A stretch of DNA of 64,000 nucleotides from Roseateles toxinivorans (GTDB lineage: Bacteria > Pseudomonadota > Gammaproteobacteria > Burkholderiales > Burkholderiaceae_C). Location of the stretch: NCBI RefSeq assembly GCF_004362525.1, contig NZ_SNXS01000003.1, forward strand, positions 682,001 through 746,000, given 5' to 3'. Both the position numbers and the translations under genes were made by a program. Shown in pieces: positions 8,787 through 17,599 of this stretch (within the stretch, counting starts at the first letter, position 1; every line of letters begins with the position of its first letter). The notes beneath the pieces were generated by a model that saw only the letters and a program-made list of their open reading frames with translations, did no database searches and was not told the DNA's origin.

Positions 8787-9986
8787 TCAATCGAGCTGCT
8801 TGGCCTTGCCCAATGCGCGCAGCACGGCGTGGTTGATTTCCTCGGCGCTGAGCATCAAGGTATCGGCGGCGGCGCGGAAATCGAACAGCGACTCGGCCTC
8901 GATGGCGCGGGCCAGCTCCATATAGGGATGGTAGGGGCCGCTGTGCTTGGCCAGCGCCTGGCTGACGCGCTCGGGCACCGGCACGGTCTTCAGCAACTGG
9001 TCGAAGGGCTGATGCAGCATGCGGTCCAGCAACGAGAACATGCCGCAGATGAACATCTCGTCGCGTACCTCGGACTCGGCATTGGCACCGGCCAGCTCTT
9101 CCATCAGCAGGCCGCGGCGCACGGCCGCAAACATCACCGGCCGCATATTGGCGTCCTTGCTGGCCGTCGTCAGCAGCAGGGCCAGCCAGCGCTTCAGTCT
9201 TGAGTAGCCCAGCAGCATGATGGCGTGGCGGAAGGAGCTGACCTCCACCGTCAGACCAAACGCGGCCGAGTTCAGGTAGCGCATCAGCTTGAAGGCCAGC
9301 GAAGGGTCGCGGCGCAGCGTGGCTTCCATCTTCTCGATCGGCTCGGCCGCGTCAACGCGTGCCATCAGCTCGATGATGACCTGCAGATCGGCCTGCACCT
9401 CGCGCTTGCCACCGGCCGGCACGGCGCTGTGTTCCATCGGCCAGCCCAGCACGGCGACGGCGCCGCGGCGGAAGCTCGCCTCCATATCTTCCAAGGTATG
9501 CACGCTCGACTGCACATGCTCGATGCTGCGTGTCACGCCCGCGGCCGGCGGGGTGTCACCGAGGCGGCGGTCGTCCTCAAGATCGATGATCGAGTACTTG
9601 AAGCAGGGCAGCACGTCGCGCGGCAGCTCGGACAGCGGCCGCCCCTTGATCAGCAGCGTGTTGCCGTTGACACGCAGGGACAGCAGCGCCTCGGCATGGG
9701 CCGGGTTGCAGGCGATGAAGGCGGGCACCTCTATCATCAGATTGGCGCTGGGCTTGGCCTCCATCAGGTCGTGCAAGAGGCTTTCGCTGACCACGTTCAG
9801 CGACACCAGGCCGCCCTCGGCCGGCCAGACCTCGTTCACCGCGGCCAGCAGCGGCGCGGCGGCGACGCTCGCATCGGGCCGGATCGGAAACACCGTCAGG
9901 CGCGTGGCCATGACCATGCGGTTGCGGTCTATCATCGGCGAATAGCCGAGAACGACCTGGTCCAGGATGGGGTGATTGCTGGTCAT
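8787..9986 (-). CDS. Degenerate EAL-HDOD signalling protein (YuxH-like)
   Basis: A 399-aa protein. The first 180 residues look like a decayed EAL phosphodiesterase domain (VVLGYSPMIDRNRMVMATRL in place of the EAL motif, so no catalysis is expected). The C-terminal half is an HDOD domain (DPSLAFKLMRYLNSAAFG; ISMLLGY-like segment AIMLLGYSRLKRWLALL). EAL-HDOD proteins are regulatory scaffolds; some are tied to motility or c-di-GMP signalling. The gene starts 13 bases after the flgL stop on the same strand and is probably the last gene of the flagellar transcript. The ATG at 9986 is the only good start. Confidence 0.85.
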   Translation of the reverse strand: MTSNHPILDQVVLGYSPMIDRNRMVMATRLTVFPIRPDASVAAAPLLAAVNEVWPAEGGLVSLNVVSESLLHDLMEAKPSANLMIEVPAFIACNPAHAEALLSLRVNGNTLLIKGRPLSELPRDVLPCFKYSIIDLEDDRRLGDTPPAAGVTRSIEHVQSSVHTLEDMEASFRRGAVAVLGWPMEHSAVPAGGKREVQADLQVIIELMARVDAAEPIEKMEATLRRDPSLAFKLMRYLNSAAFGLTVEVSSFRHAIMLLGYSRLKRWLALLLTTASKDANMRPVMFAAVRRGLLMEELAGANAESEVRDEMFICGMFSLLDRMLHQPFDQLLKTVPVPERVSQALAKHSGPYHPYMELARAIEAESLFDFRAAADTLMLSAEEINHAVLRALGKAKQLD

Positions 9987-9999
9987 TTGGGTGTTGCGG

Positions 10000-11199
10000 T
10001 CAACCGTTCAGATACTGGAACAGCGTCAGTCGCTGCACCATGGAATAGGCCTTGAGCGCGGCGTCATAGCCGGTCTGCTGGTTCTGGAAATCCGAGATCC
10101 CCTGCACCATGTCCAGATCCTCCGCGTTCGATTGCTCGGTCTGACTGTACAACTTCTGCGACGCAAAACGCGACTCGGTGCCGTCCAATCCGTTCATTGC
10201 TTCGCCCAGCTCGCTGCGCACCGACAACATGCGGGCCAGCGAGGCATCCAGGTCGCGCAGGCCGGTGGTGACGGTCTGCGACACCTCGCCCATCGAGCGG
10301 CCCAGCGATTGCAGGTCGGCAATCGTGCTGTCCAGCGAGGCGAAGATGGACAGCGAGTCGCTGGATGGCACGATCTCGAAGCTGTCGCCGTCGGCCGGTG
10401 CCCCCATGATGTTGAAGGCCATGCCGTCCACCTCGATGGACTGGCCGGGCTTGAACGGCCCGGCGGCGGCGGTGGGGGCTCCGTCCTTGAGCACCGCATA
10501 GGTGCTGGTCGCCCCCGAGCCGCTGAACTGCACGCTGTAGACGGTGCCCGTGGTCAGCGCCAGCTGGCTGGGGTCGGTGACCGTGCCCGGGCCTATCCAG
10601 GCGGTCGTGCTGTTGGTGTTGCGGGTCTCGAAGATGCCGTTGCCGGTGGGGGCCTGCAGCCAGGCGGCGGCGCCGTCGACGCTGAGCGGCATGTTCTCAT
10701 CCTGGCTGCCGCGGATCGCGCCGGCCGTACCCTTGTAGGCCACGCCGCCGGCGGTGTCCAGGAACGGGGGGCTGGCCGCACCCTGGCCGCCGAACAGATA
10801 GCCACCGGTGCCATCGGGCCGGTTGGCCACGGCCAGCAGCGACTCGCGCAGGCCGACCAGACGATTGGCCAGTACGGCGCGGTCGGTGTCCTTGTAGCTG
10901 CCATTCCCGGCCGAGACCAGGGTCTCGCGGATCTGCTGCATCAGCTCGACCGCGTCACCCATCGCGCCCTCGGAGACCTGCATCGCATTGCGGCTGGACT
11001 CCAGCGAACGCTGGGTGGCGTCGATGCGGTTGATATTGGCCAGCGCGCGCTCGGCCTGGGCGGCGCCGGTGGGATCGTCGCTGGCGCGCTGGATGCGCTT
11101 GCCCGAGGTGAGGCGCTGCTGCGCCTCCTGAAGCTCGTTCTGGCGGCCTTGCAGGCTGCTGACCCCGGAGGCAAAGGAATTGTTGGTGCTGACGCGCAT
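10000..11199 (-). CDS. flgL: Flagellar hook-filament junction protein FlgL (HAP3)
   Basis: A 399-aa flagellin-like protein joining the hook-side FlgK ring to the filament. The N-terminus (MRVSTNNSFASGVSSLQGRQ, then LTSGKRIQRASDDPTGAAQA) and the C-terminus (SNAEDLDMVQGISDFQNQQ) are the conserved coiled-coil D0/D1 arms of flagellin-family axial proteins. The middle (about 130-290) is the variable exposed part. It is exported unfolded by the flagellar type III system with FlgN as chaperone. It follows flgK by 21 bases in the minus-strand flg operon. Confidence 0.95.
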   Translation of the reverse strand: MRVSTNNSFASGVSSLQGRQNELQEAQQRLTSGKRIQRASDDPTGAAQAERALANINRIDATQRSLESSRNAMQVSEGAMGDAVELMQQIRETLVSAGNGSYKDTDRAVLANRLVGLRESLLAVANRPDGTGGYLFGGQGAASPPFLDTAGGVAYKGTAGAIRGSQDENMPLSVDGAAAWLQAPTGNGIFETRNTNSTTAWIGPGTVTDPSQLALTTGTVYSVQFSGSGATSTYAVLKDGAPTAAAGPFKPGQSIEVDGMAFNIMGAPADGDSFEIVPSSDSLSIFASLDSTIADLQSLGRSMGEVSQTVTTGLRDLDASLARMLSVRSELGEAMNGLDGTESRFASQKLYSQTEQSNAEDLDMVQGISDFQNQQTGYDAALKAYSMVQRLTLFQYLNG

Positions 11200-11220
11200 G
11201 GTGCTTGACTCCGAACGGGT

Positions 11221-13227
11221 TTACCTGCCGGCCACTTCGAGCAGGGTGTCGAACACCGACTGGGCCACTTGCAGGACCTTGGCCGCAGCCTGGTAGCTCT
11301 GTTGAAACTGCATCAGCCGCGCCGCCTCCTCGTCGAGGTTGACGCCGGCCTTGCTGCTGCGCTCCTGCTCGGCGGTGGCGGCCACGCTGCTGGAGATATT
11401 GGCCTTGGTGGCCGCACCCTGCACGCGCACGCCGATGTCCGACATCGCCGAGGCATAGGCATCGGTCAGCGTGGCGCCGCCGGTGATGCTGCCGTCGGGC
11501 TGCAGCTGCTTGCCCACCATGGTCTTGTCGCGCAAGGCCAGGAAGGCCAGCGCATTGCCATTGTTGGTGCCGGGCAGGGTGGTCTTGTCGACGGTGAAGG
11601 TGTCGCCCGTGCCGCCGCCCACCGGGCCCTTGGGCACGCCATTGAGCTTGAGCTGGAAGCCGTTGAGCGTGATCGGCTGGCCGGGCACCCAGGTACCGGT
11701 GCCGCTGTTGACGACGGCACCGCTGACACGGTCGACGAAGTCGTAGCTGTAGTCGCCAGTGTCCGAGGTGAAGGTGATGTTGACCCGCACATCGGGCGTG
11801 ACGGCGGGGTCGGTGCTGGGCAGCACGGCGGACACGCCGGCGATGGTGCCTGTGCCCTTGTTGTTGGCGCCCGTGGTGCCGGTCACCGGCGAAGCGGCGG
11901 CCAGGCCGTTGGGCTTGTCCATGATGCGCTGCATCTCATTGGCGGCGCGGGTCACCGGCTGCAGCAGAAAGCGGTCGGTGGCACCGGGCGGTACGGCGCC
12001 GAAGCTGATCTTGAAGCCATCGACGGTGTCGCCGTCGACCACCAGCTGCTTGTTGCCGTCGCTCAGTCGCGTCAGCTGGTAGCTGCCCGGCGTGCCGGCG
12101 GGGTCGGCGACGAGCTCGTAGCTGCTGGCCTTGAGTTGGTTGGCATCGGTGATGCTCAGACCTATCACCGAGGTGAACGAGCCACCGGGGTCGCGTGCAT
12201 TGCTTGCAGCGGCCAGCGCCAGCGGTGCACCGACGCTGAACAGCGGCGCGCCCGGCGAGCCGGCGGCGCTGGTCAGGTCCAGGCCCAGGGCCTGCTGCTT
12301 GTTGATTTCGCTGGCGAAGGACACAGCCAGCTGACCGACCAGATTGCGCGCGGTCTGCAGATCGACGTTCTGGTACTGCAGGATGCCGGCGATGGAGCCG
12401 CCGCCGAGCGAGTTCTCGTCCAGCATGCGGGTGCCGTTGGCCTCGGTGATACCGAGCTGCACACGCGCCGGGTCGTACTCGTTCTGCAGCACGACCAGGT
12501 CTTGCGAGGCGCCGCCCAGCACCAGGCGCTGGCCGCCGCCGACGAAGACACCCATGGTGCCGTCGGTGGCGATCATGGTCGAGACCTGTACGTACTGGCT
12601 CAGCTCGGAGACCAGCTGGTCGCGCTGATCCAGCAGGTCATTGGGGGTGTGGCCGCCACCCTGCACGGCGGCGATCTTGTTGTTGGCCTCGACGATCTGC
12701 TTGGCGATCTGGTTCACCGTGGCCACCGTGGTGCGCATGTCCATGGCCACGCCATCCTGCAGCGCATCGAGCTGCTTGCCGGCATCGTTGAAGCGAGCCG
12801 CCGCCTCCTGGGCTCGCGCCAAAGCGGACTGGCGTGCCGACGGGTCGGCCGGATGGGTGCTGACGTCCACCATCGAGTTCAGCAGCTGGCTGGCGGCATG
12901 GCCCAGACCCTCGGCGCCGGTGCCGAATACCTTCTCCAGCTGGCTGAGCTTGCTGCTGCGCGCCGCGTCCATCGAGGAGACCGCGCGGGCGGTGGCGGCC
13001 TCGCGGGTCAGGAAGGCGTCGTGCGAGCGCGTCACCGTGGTCACATCCACACCCTTGCCGAAGAAGCCGGCACCGGTGTACTGGCCGGTCGAGTTGGACA
13101 GCTCCACGCTCTGGCGCGAATAGCCCGCCGTGTTGGCATTGGCGATGTTCTGGCCGACGGTCTGCAGGGCCGCGTAGTTGGCGAACATCGCGCGCGTGCC
13201 CAGCGAGATCAGTGCGGAGGTGCCCAT
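11221..13227 (-). CDS. flgK: Flagellar hook-associated protein FlgK (HAP1)
   Basis: A 668-aa protein, at the long end for the family because of an enlarged central domain (about 330-600). The N-terminus carries the axial motif ALQTVGQNIANANTAGYSRQ, and the C-terminus (GVNLDEEAARLMQFQQSYQA, then VAQSVFDTLLEVAG) is the matching D0/D1 helix. FlgK is the first junction layer on the completed hook and is exported with FlgN. It lies 23 bases after flgJ, in the order flgJ-K-L usual for proteobacteria. Confidence 0.96.
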   Translation of the reverse strand: MGTSALISLGTRAMFANYAALQTVGQNIANANTAGYSRQSVELSNSTGQYTGAGFFGKGVDVTTVTRSHDAFLTREAATARAVSSMDAARSSKLSQLEKVFGTGAEGLGHAASQLLNSMVDVSTHPADPSARQSALARAQEAAARFNDAGKQLDALQDGVAMDMRTTVATVNQIAKQIVEANNKIAAVQGGGHTPNDLLDQRDQLVSELSQYVQVSTMIATDGTMGVFVGGGQRLVLGGASQDLVVLQNEYDPARVQLGITEANGTRMLDENSLGGGSIAGILQYQNVDLQTARNLVGQLAVSFASEINKQQALGLDLTSAAGSPGAPLFSVGAPLALAAASNARDPGGSFTSVIGLSITDANQLKASSYELVADPAGTPGSYQLTRLSDGNKQLVVDGDTVDGFKISFGAVPPGATDRFLLQPVTRAANEMQRIMDKPNGLAAASPVTGTTGANNKGTGTIAGVSAVLPSTDPAVTPDVRVNITFTSDTGDYSYDFVDRVSGAVVNSGTGTWVPGQPITLNGFQLKLNGVPKGPVGGGTGDTFTVDKTTLPGTNNGNALAFLALRDKTMVGKQLQPDGSITGGATLTDAYASAMSDIGVRVQGAATKANISSSVAATAEQERSSKAGVNLDEEAARLMQFQQSYQAAAKVLQVAQSVFDTLLEVAGR

Positions 13228-13250
13228 GGCGTGCCTTGTTCAGTGCGCCA

Positions 13251-14141
13251 TCAGGCCACCATCTGGCGCTGCAGGCGCAAGGTGGTGTTGATGACCTTGG
13301 TGAGCTTGTCCGCGTAGGCGGGGTCGGTGGCGTAGCCGGCCTTTTGCAGGCCACGCGCAAAGCTCTCGGGGGTGGCCGCATTGGCCACCACATTCTTGTA
13401 GCGCTCATTGCCTGTGAGCAGATTGGCGTAGTCGCGGAAGCCCTCTTCGGTGCTCGCATAGGCGCGGAACTTGGCCATCACCTTCTGCGGCTTGCCGTCG
13501 ATGTACTCGGTGGTCTGCACCTCGGCGACAGGGCCCTTCCAGTTGGCCCCGGCCTTGATGCCGAACAGATTGTTGGCGCTGGTGCCGTCCTTGTGGGTGA
13601 TCTCGCGCTTGCCCCAGCCCGACTCGTGGGCCGCCTGGGCAATCATGAAGCTGGCCGGAATGCCGGTCTGTGCCGCCACTGCCTTGGCCGCGCTGTCATG
13701 CTGCTGGATGAATTGCGACACCTTGGTCGGTACGTTCTTTTGCGCCAGGGCCGGCAGTGCTGCACTGGCCGCCTTGGCCGTGGGCGGCTTGCTGCCGCCA
13801 TCCATCTGGCCCAGCTGACGTTCCAGGTGCTTGGCGATGGCGTCGGCCAGACCGCCGCGCATGCCGCTGAGCTTGGACGAGTACTGCGTGTCCAGCATCT
13901 CGGTGCCCAGCTGGGTGGCCGAGTTGTCCAGCATGCCGGTGCTCATTGTCGAGGCCCGCATGCTCTTCATCACCTCCTGCATGAACAGGGTCTCGAATTG
14001 CTTGGCCGTCTCCTTGATCGCCGCCTTGGGGTCGCGGGCGGCGGCGGCGCGCAGGCCGTTGATCGAGCGACCATCGCTGGCCAGGCCCTGGTTGGCCATG
14101 CCGACGGTGCTGGTAGCGCTGATGAAGGGCGAACCGGCCAT
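13251..14141 (-). CDS. flgJ: Rod-capping protein and peptidoglycan hydrolase FlgJ
   Basis: A 296-aa two-domain protein. Residues about 40-100 form the rod-binding/capping region (AIKETAKQFETLFMQEVMKS), and residues about 150-290 form a glucosaminidase-type muramidase domain (QTGIPASFMIAQAAHESGWG with the catalytic Glu; NLFGIKAG). It clears a hole in the wall so the rod can pass. The dual-domain form is typical of beta- and gammaproteobacteria. It begins one base after the flgI stop. Confidence 0.95.
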   Translation of the reverse strand: MAGSPFISATSTVGMANQGLASDGRSINGLRAAAARDPKAAIKETAKQFETLFMQEVMKSMRASTMSTGMLDNSATQLGTEMLDTQYSSKLSGMRGGLADAIAKHLERQLGQMDGGSKPPTAKAASAALPALAQKNVPTKVSQFIQQHDSAAKAVAAQTGIPASFMIAQAAHESGWGKREITHKDGTSANNLFGIKAGANWKGPVAEVQTTEYIDGKPQKVMAKFRAYASTEEGFRDYANLLTGNERYKNVVANAATPESFARGLQKAGYATDPAYADKLTKVINTTLRLQRQMVA

Positions 14142-14142
14142 G

Positions 14143-15270
14143 TCAGATCACCTCCAACTCGGCGTTGAGAGCGCCGGCCACCTTCATCGCCTGAAGAATG
14201 GCCAGCAGGTCCTGTGGCGTGGCGCCCATCGCATTGAGCGCCTTCACCACATCGGCCAGCTTGGCGCCGGCCGGCAGCTGTATCAGCGCGCCGGGCTCCT
14301 GCTTGATCGAGATATCGGTCTTTTCGGTGACCACCGTCTGGCCCTGCGACAGCGGCCCGGGCTGGCTGATCACCGGCGTCGAGCTGATCGTCACCGACAG
14401 ATTGCCATGGGCCACGGCACAGGCGGCCAGGGTCACCGCCTGGTTCATCACCACCGAGCCGGTGCGGGCGTTGATGACGATGCGGGCGGCAGGGGAGGCC
14501 AGGTCCAGCGAGAGATTTTCCAGATCGGCCAGGAAGGCGACGCGCTCGCCGGGGTCCTTGGGCACCTTGACGCGCACGACGCGGCCGTCCTGGGCCTGGG
14601 CAATGCCGGCGCCCTTGGCGCGGTTGATTGCGCCGGCGACGTCGCGGGCGGTGTTGTAGTCGGCCGAGTTCAGGTCGAGCTGGATGAACTCGCCGTCCTG
14701 CAGCGGCGTGGGCACGGCGCGCTCGACGGTGGCGCCGGCCGGTATGCGGCCCGCGCTCAGATGGTTGATCTGCACCTTGGAGCCACCGGCCGAGGCGCCG
14801 GCGCCGCCAACGATCAGGTTGCCCTGGGCCAGCGCATAGACCTGGCCGTCGGCACCCCGCAGCGGCGTGGTGATCAGCGTGCCGCCGCGCAGGCTCTTGG
14901 CATTGCCCAGCGAGGAGACATTGATGTCCAGCGGCTGGCCCGGCTGGGCGAACGGCGGCAGCTGGGCGGTGACCATCACCGCGGCCACGTTCTTCAGCTG
15001 CATGCTGGCACCTGGCGGCAGGGTGATGCCAAACTGCTGCAGCATCGCGTTGACGCTCTGGCCGGTGAACGGGGCCTGGGTGGTCTGGTCGCCGGTGCCG
15101 TCAAGGCCCACGACCAGGCCATAGCCGGTCAGCGGATTGCTGCGCACACCCTGCACATTCGCCACTTCCTTCAGGCGCGCGGCCTGGGCGGGCCACCAAA
15201 GGGCGGCGCTGGCGGCGAACAGGGCGACCGCTATGGAAAATCGCAGCAGCTTGTCGGTGGGGGTTTGCAT
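14143..15270 (-). CDS. flgI: Flagellar P-ring protein FlgI
   Basis: A 375-aa periplasmic ring protein. The ATG at 15270 places a Sec signal peptide at the N-terminus (LLRFSIAVALFAASAALWW); a TTG at 15294 would add eight residues. The mature part starts with the family signature RLKEVANVQGVRSNPLTGYG and GLDGTGDQT. FlgI subunits form the bushing around the rod in the peptidoglycan. It lies between flgH and flgJ, 40 bases after the flgH stop. Confidence 0.95.
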   Translation of the reverse strand: MQTPTDKLLRFSIAVALFAASAALWWPAQAARLKEVANVQGVRSNPLTGYGLVVGLDGTGDQTTQAPFTGQSVNAMLQQFGITLPPGASMQLKNVAAVMVTAQLPPFAQPGQPLDINVSSLGNAKSLRGGTLITTPLRGADGQVYALAQGNLIVGGAGASAGGSKVQINHLSAGRIPAGATVERAVPTPLQDGEFIQLDLNSADYNTARDVAGAINRAKGAGIAQAQDGRVVRVKVPKDPGERVAFLADLENLSLDLASPAARIVINARTGSVVMNQAVTLAACAVAHGNLSVTISSTPVISQPGPLSQGQTVVTEKTDISIKQEPGALIQLPAGAKLADVVKALNAMGATPQDLLAILQAMKVAGALNAELEVI

Positions 15271-15310
15271 GATGGTTGCCGGTACTCCTAGCAACCGATT
15301 CTGGGCAAAC

Positions 15311-15985
15311 TTAAATGGGTAGAACGTTCAAAAAGAACCGTGACAGCCAGCCTATTCCCTGCGCTTCGGCCTGCTGGCCGCGCCCGCGGTGCTCGATGCG
15401 CACATTGGCGATATTGGCCGAGGCGACGGTATTGCCGGTCTGGATGGCACGCGGGTCCACCTGGCCCGAGAAGCGCAGCACATCGACGTTGTGATTGACG
15501 CCGATCTGCTTCTCGCCGGCAATCATCAGGTGGCCGTTGGGCAGCACGCCGGTGACGATGGCGGTGATGGTGCCGGCGAAGTCATTGGTGTTCTCGGTTT
15601 CGCCCTTGCCGGCGAAGGTATTGGCCGAGCTGCCGGTGGCCGCGGCGCGGCCAAAGGAGTTGGGCGCGATGCCGGGCAGGGCGGTGATGCCGGCGTTGAT
15701 GCCGCCGGTCTTGTTGATGGTGCTGTTGGACTTCTGGCTGGCGCTGACCTTCTCGACGATATTCACCGTCAAGGTGTCGCCGGCGATGCGGGCGCGGTGA
15801 TCCTCGAAGATCGGCCGGTAGCTGGCCTGCTGGTAGATCGCTCCGTTGCGTGCGATGGGCAGCGGCGTGGCGTCGGGCATCACATGCAGCGGGCCCTGCA
15901 CATCCACCTTGGGTGGTGGCAGCGGCGTGGTGCAGGCGCCCAGGGTCAGCGAGGCGAGGGCCAGGTAAACAGCGGTGTACTTCAT
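15311..15985 (-). CDS. flgH: Flagellar L-ring lipoprotein FlgH
   Basis: A 224-aa outer-membrane lipoprotein. The start at 15985 gives a lipoprotein signal peptide with lipobox LTLGAC, the acylated Cys being about residue 19. Family motifs include GAIYQQASYRPIFEDHRAR, GDTLTVNIVEKVSASQKS and LRFSGQVDPRAIQTGNTVAS. FlgH makes the L-ring around the rod in the outer membrane. It begins 14 bases after the flgG stop. Confidence 0.95.
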   Translation of the reverse strand: MKYTAVYLALASLTLGACTTPLPPPKVDVQGPLHVMPDATPLPIARNGAIYQQASYRPIFEDHRARIAGDTLTVNIVEKVSASQKSNSTINKTGGINAGITALPGIAPNSFGRAAATGSSANTFAGKGETENTNDFAGTITAIVTGVLPNGHLMIAGEKQIGVNHNVDVLRFSGQVDPRAIQTGNTVASANIANVRIEHRGRGQQAEAQGIGWLSRFFLNVLPI

Positions 15986-15999
15986 GATGGCGTGCCCAA

Positions 16000-16782
16000 T
16001 CAAAGCTGGCCGAGCTTTTGCAGCATCTGGTCGGAGGTCTGGATGGCCTTGGAGTTCAGCTCGTAGGCGCGCTGGGTCTGGATCATGGACACCAGTTCCT
16101 CCACCACATTGACGTTGGAGGTTTCCACATAGCCCTGGCTCAGCACACCCAGGCCATTGGTGCCGGCCGCACCGGCGGTTGGAGTGCCCGAGGCGACGGT
16201 CTCGCCGTAGAGATTCTGGCCACGCGGCTCCAGGCCGGCCGGATTGACGAAGTTGGCGAGCTGGATTTGGCCCACCGTCTGCGGGGCCGTCTGGCCCTGC
16301 AGGGTGATGCTGACCGTGCCGTCCTGGCCTATGGTCACGCTCTGCGCGGTGGGCGGGATCGTGATGCCGGGTTGCAGCACCAGACCGTTATTGGTGACCA
16401 TCTGGCCGTTCTGGTCCACCTGGAAGGCGCCATCGCGGGAGTAGCCGGTGGTGCCGTCGGGCAGGGTGATCTGGAAGAAGCCATGGCCCTTGATCGCCAC
16501 ATCCAGCGTGTTGGTGGTCTGCTGCAGGCTGCCCTGGCTGAAGTTGCGCGAGGTCGCCACCGGCCGCACGCCCAGGCCGACCTGCAGGCCGGTGGGCACC
16601 TGCGTCTGCTCGGTGTTGTTGGCACCGGCCTGGCGCAGGTTCTGGTACATCAGGTCCTCGAACACCACATGGGCGCGCTTGTAGCCATTGGTGCCCACAT
16701 TCGCGAGGTTGTTCGAGATGGTGTCCAGCTGGGTCTGCTGGGCCTCCATGCCGGTCTTGGCAATCCATAGGGAGCGGATCAT
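16000..16782 (-). CDS. flgG: Flagellar distal rod protein FlgG
   Basis: A 260-aa axial protein of exactly the usual family length. The N-terminal motif is [20 protein letters not shown], then [20 protein letters not shown]. The C-terminus ([20 protein letters not shown]) ends with the conserved pairing helix. FlgG forms the distal rod crossing the P- and L-rings. The gene follows flgF after a 60-base spacer that contains an imperfect inverted repeat. Confidence 0.97.
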   Translation of the reverse strand: MIRSLWIAKTGMEAQQTQLDTISNNLANVGTNGYKRAHVVFEDLMYQNLRQAGANNTEQTQVPTGLQVGLGVRPVATSRNFSQGSLQQTTNTLDVAIKGHGFFQITLPDGTTGYSRDGAFQVDQNGQMVTNNGLVLQPGITIPPTAQSVTIGQDGTVSITLQGQTAPQTVGQIQLANFVNPAGLEPRGQNLYGETVASGTPTAGAAGTNGLGVLSQGYVETSNVNVVEELVSMIQTQRAYELNSKAIQTSDQMLQKLGQL

Positions 16783-16804
16783 GGTGGTTCCTTTAGTCAG
16801 TTGA

Positions 16805-16838
16805 GGTCAGAGCTTGCCGGGTACGTCAAGGTCTGACC
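16805..16838. repeat. Imperfect 12-bp inverted repeat between flgF and flgG
   Basis: GGTCAGAGCTTG (16805-16816) pairs with CAAGGTCTGACC (16827-16838) with one mismatch and a 10-base loop. It falls in the only spacer of this part of the operon long enough to hold such a structure. It may set relative mRNA levels of flgF and flgG, or be a relic of a mobile palindrome. Confidence 0.6.
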
Positions 16839-16842
16839 CCAA

Positions 16843-17565
16843 TCAATTGGAGAGCAGCTTGGCCGCGGCCTGCTCATTGCCCTGTGCGGTCTGCAAGAGC
16901 TTCATCTGGTGCTCGAACTGCCGTGCGGCGGAAATCATCGCGACCATGGTCTCGACCGGGCTGACGTTGGAGCCTTCCAGCGCGCCGTCCTGCAGACGCG
17001 CGTTGGCGTCGGCCGGCAGATCGCCATCGGCGGCGCGGAACAGGCCGTCGGTGCCCCGGGTCAGCGCGGCCTCGGGCGTGACCAGCTTCAGCCGGCCTAT
17101 CGTGGTCGTGCGGCCATTGCCGGTCTTGGCGCTGATGGTGCCGTCGCTGCCGATCGCCACCTCGCTGTTCTCGGGCACGGTGATCGGCCCGCCGTCACCG
17201 AGCACGGTCAGACCGGCCTTGGTGGTCAGCAGGCCCTCAGGGTTGACATCCAGCGCGCCGGCCCGGGTATAGGCCTCGGTGCCATCCAGCCCCTGCACGG
17301 CCAGCCAGGCATTGCCCTTCATCGCCACGTCGAGGTTGTTGCCGGTGGTGTGCACCACGCCGGGGTCGCCGTTGTAGCCGGTGGTCGTCTCCAGCGCATA
17401 GACGCGGGTGCTGGCGCCGTCGCCACGCACCGGCACGGCGCGAAACGCCGCCATCTCGGCGCGGAAGCCACCGGTGGACACATTGGCCAGGTTGTTGGCC
17501 AACACGTCCTGGCGGTGCAGGCTGGCCTTGGCGCCCGCCATCGACAGGTAGATCATGCGGTCCAT
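16843..17565 (-). CDS. flgF: Flagellar proximal rod protein FlgF
   Basis: A 240-aa rod protein. It starts MDRMIYLSMAGAKASLHRQD and carries the axial motif NNLANVSTGGFRAEMAAFRA; the C-terminal pairing helix includes LEGSNVSPVETMVAMISAAR. FlgF assembles with FlgB, FlgC and FlgG to form the rod. It is closely related to FlgG; the shorter length, the MDRMIYLSM start and its place after flgE separate it. It starts 34 bases after the flgE stop. Confidence 0.96.
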   Translation of the reverse strand: MDRMIYLSMAGAKASLHRQDVLANNLANVSTGGFRAEMAAFRAVPVRGDGASTRVYALETTTGYNGDPGVVHTTGNNLDVAMKGNAWLAVQGLDGTEAYTRAGALDVNPEGLLTTKAGLTVLGDGGPITVPENSEVAIGSDGTISAKTGNGRTTTIGRLKLVTPEAALTRGTDGLFRAADGDLPADANARLQDGALEGSNVSPVETMVAMISAARQFEHQMKLLQTAQGNEQAAAKLLSN

Positions 17566-17599
17566 GGCGTGGCTCCGGAGGTGTCAGTGAACAAAAGGG

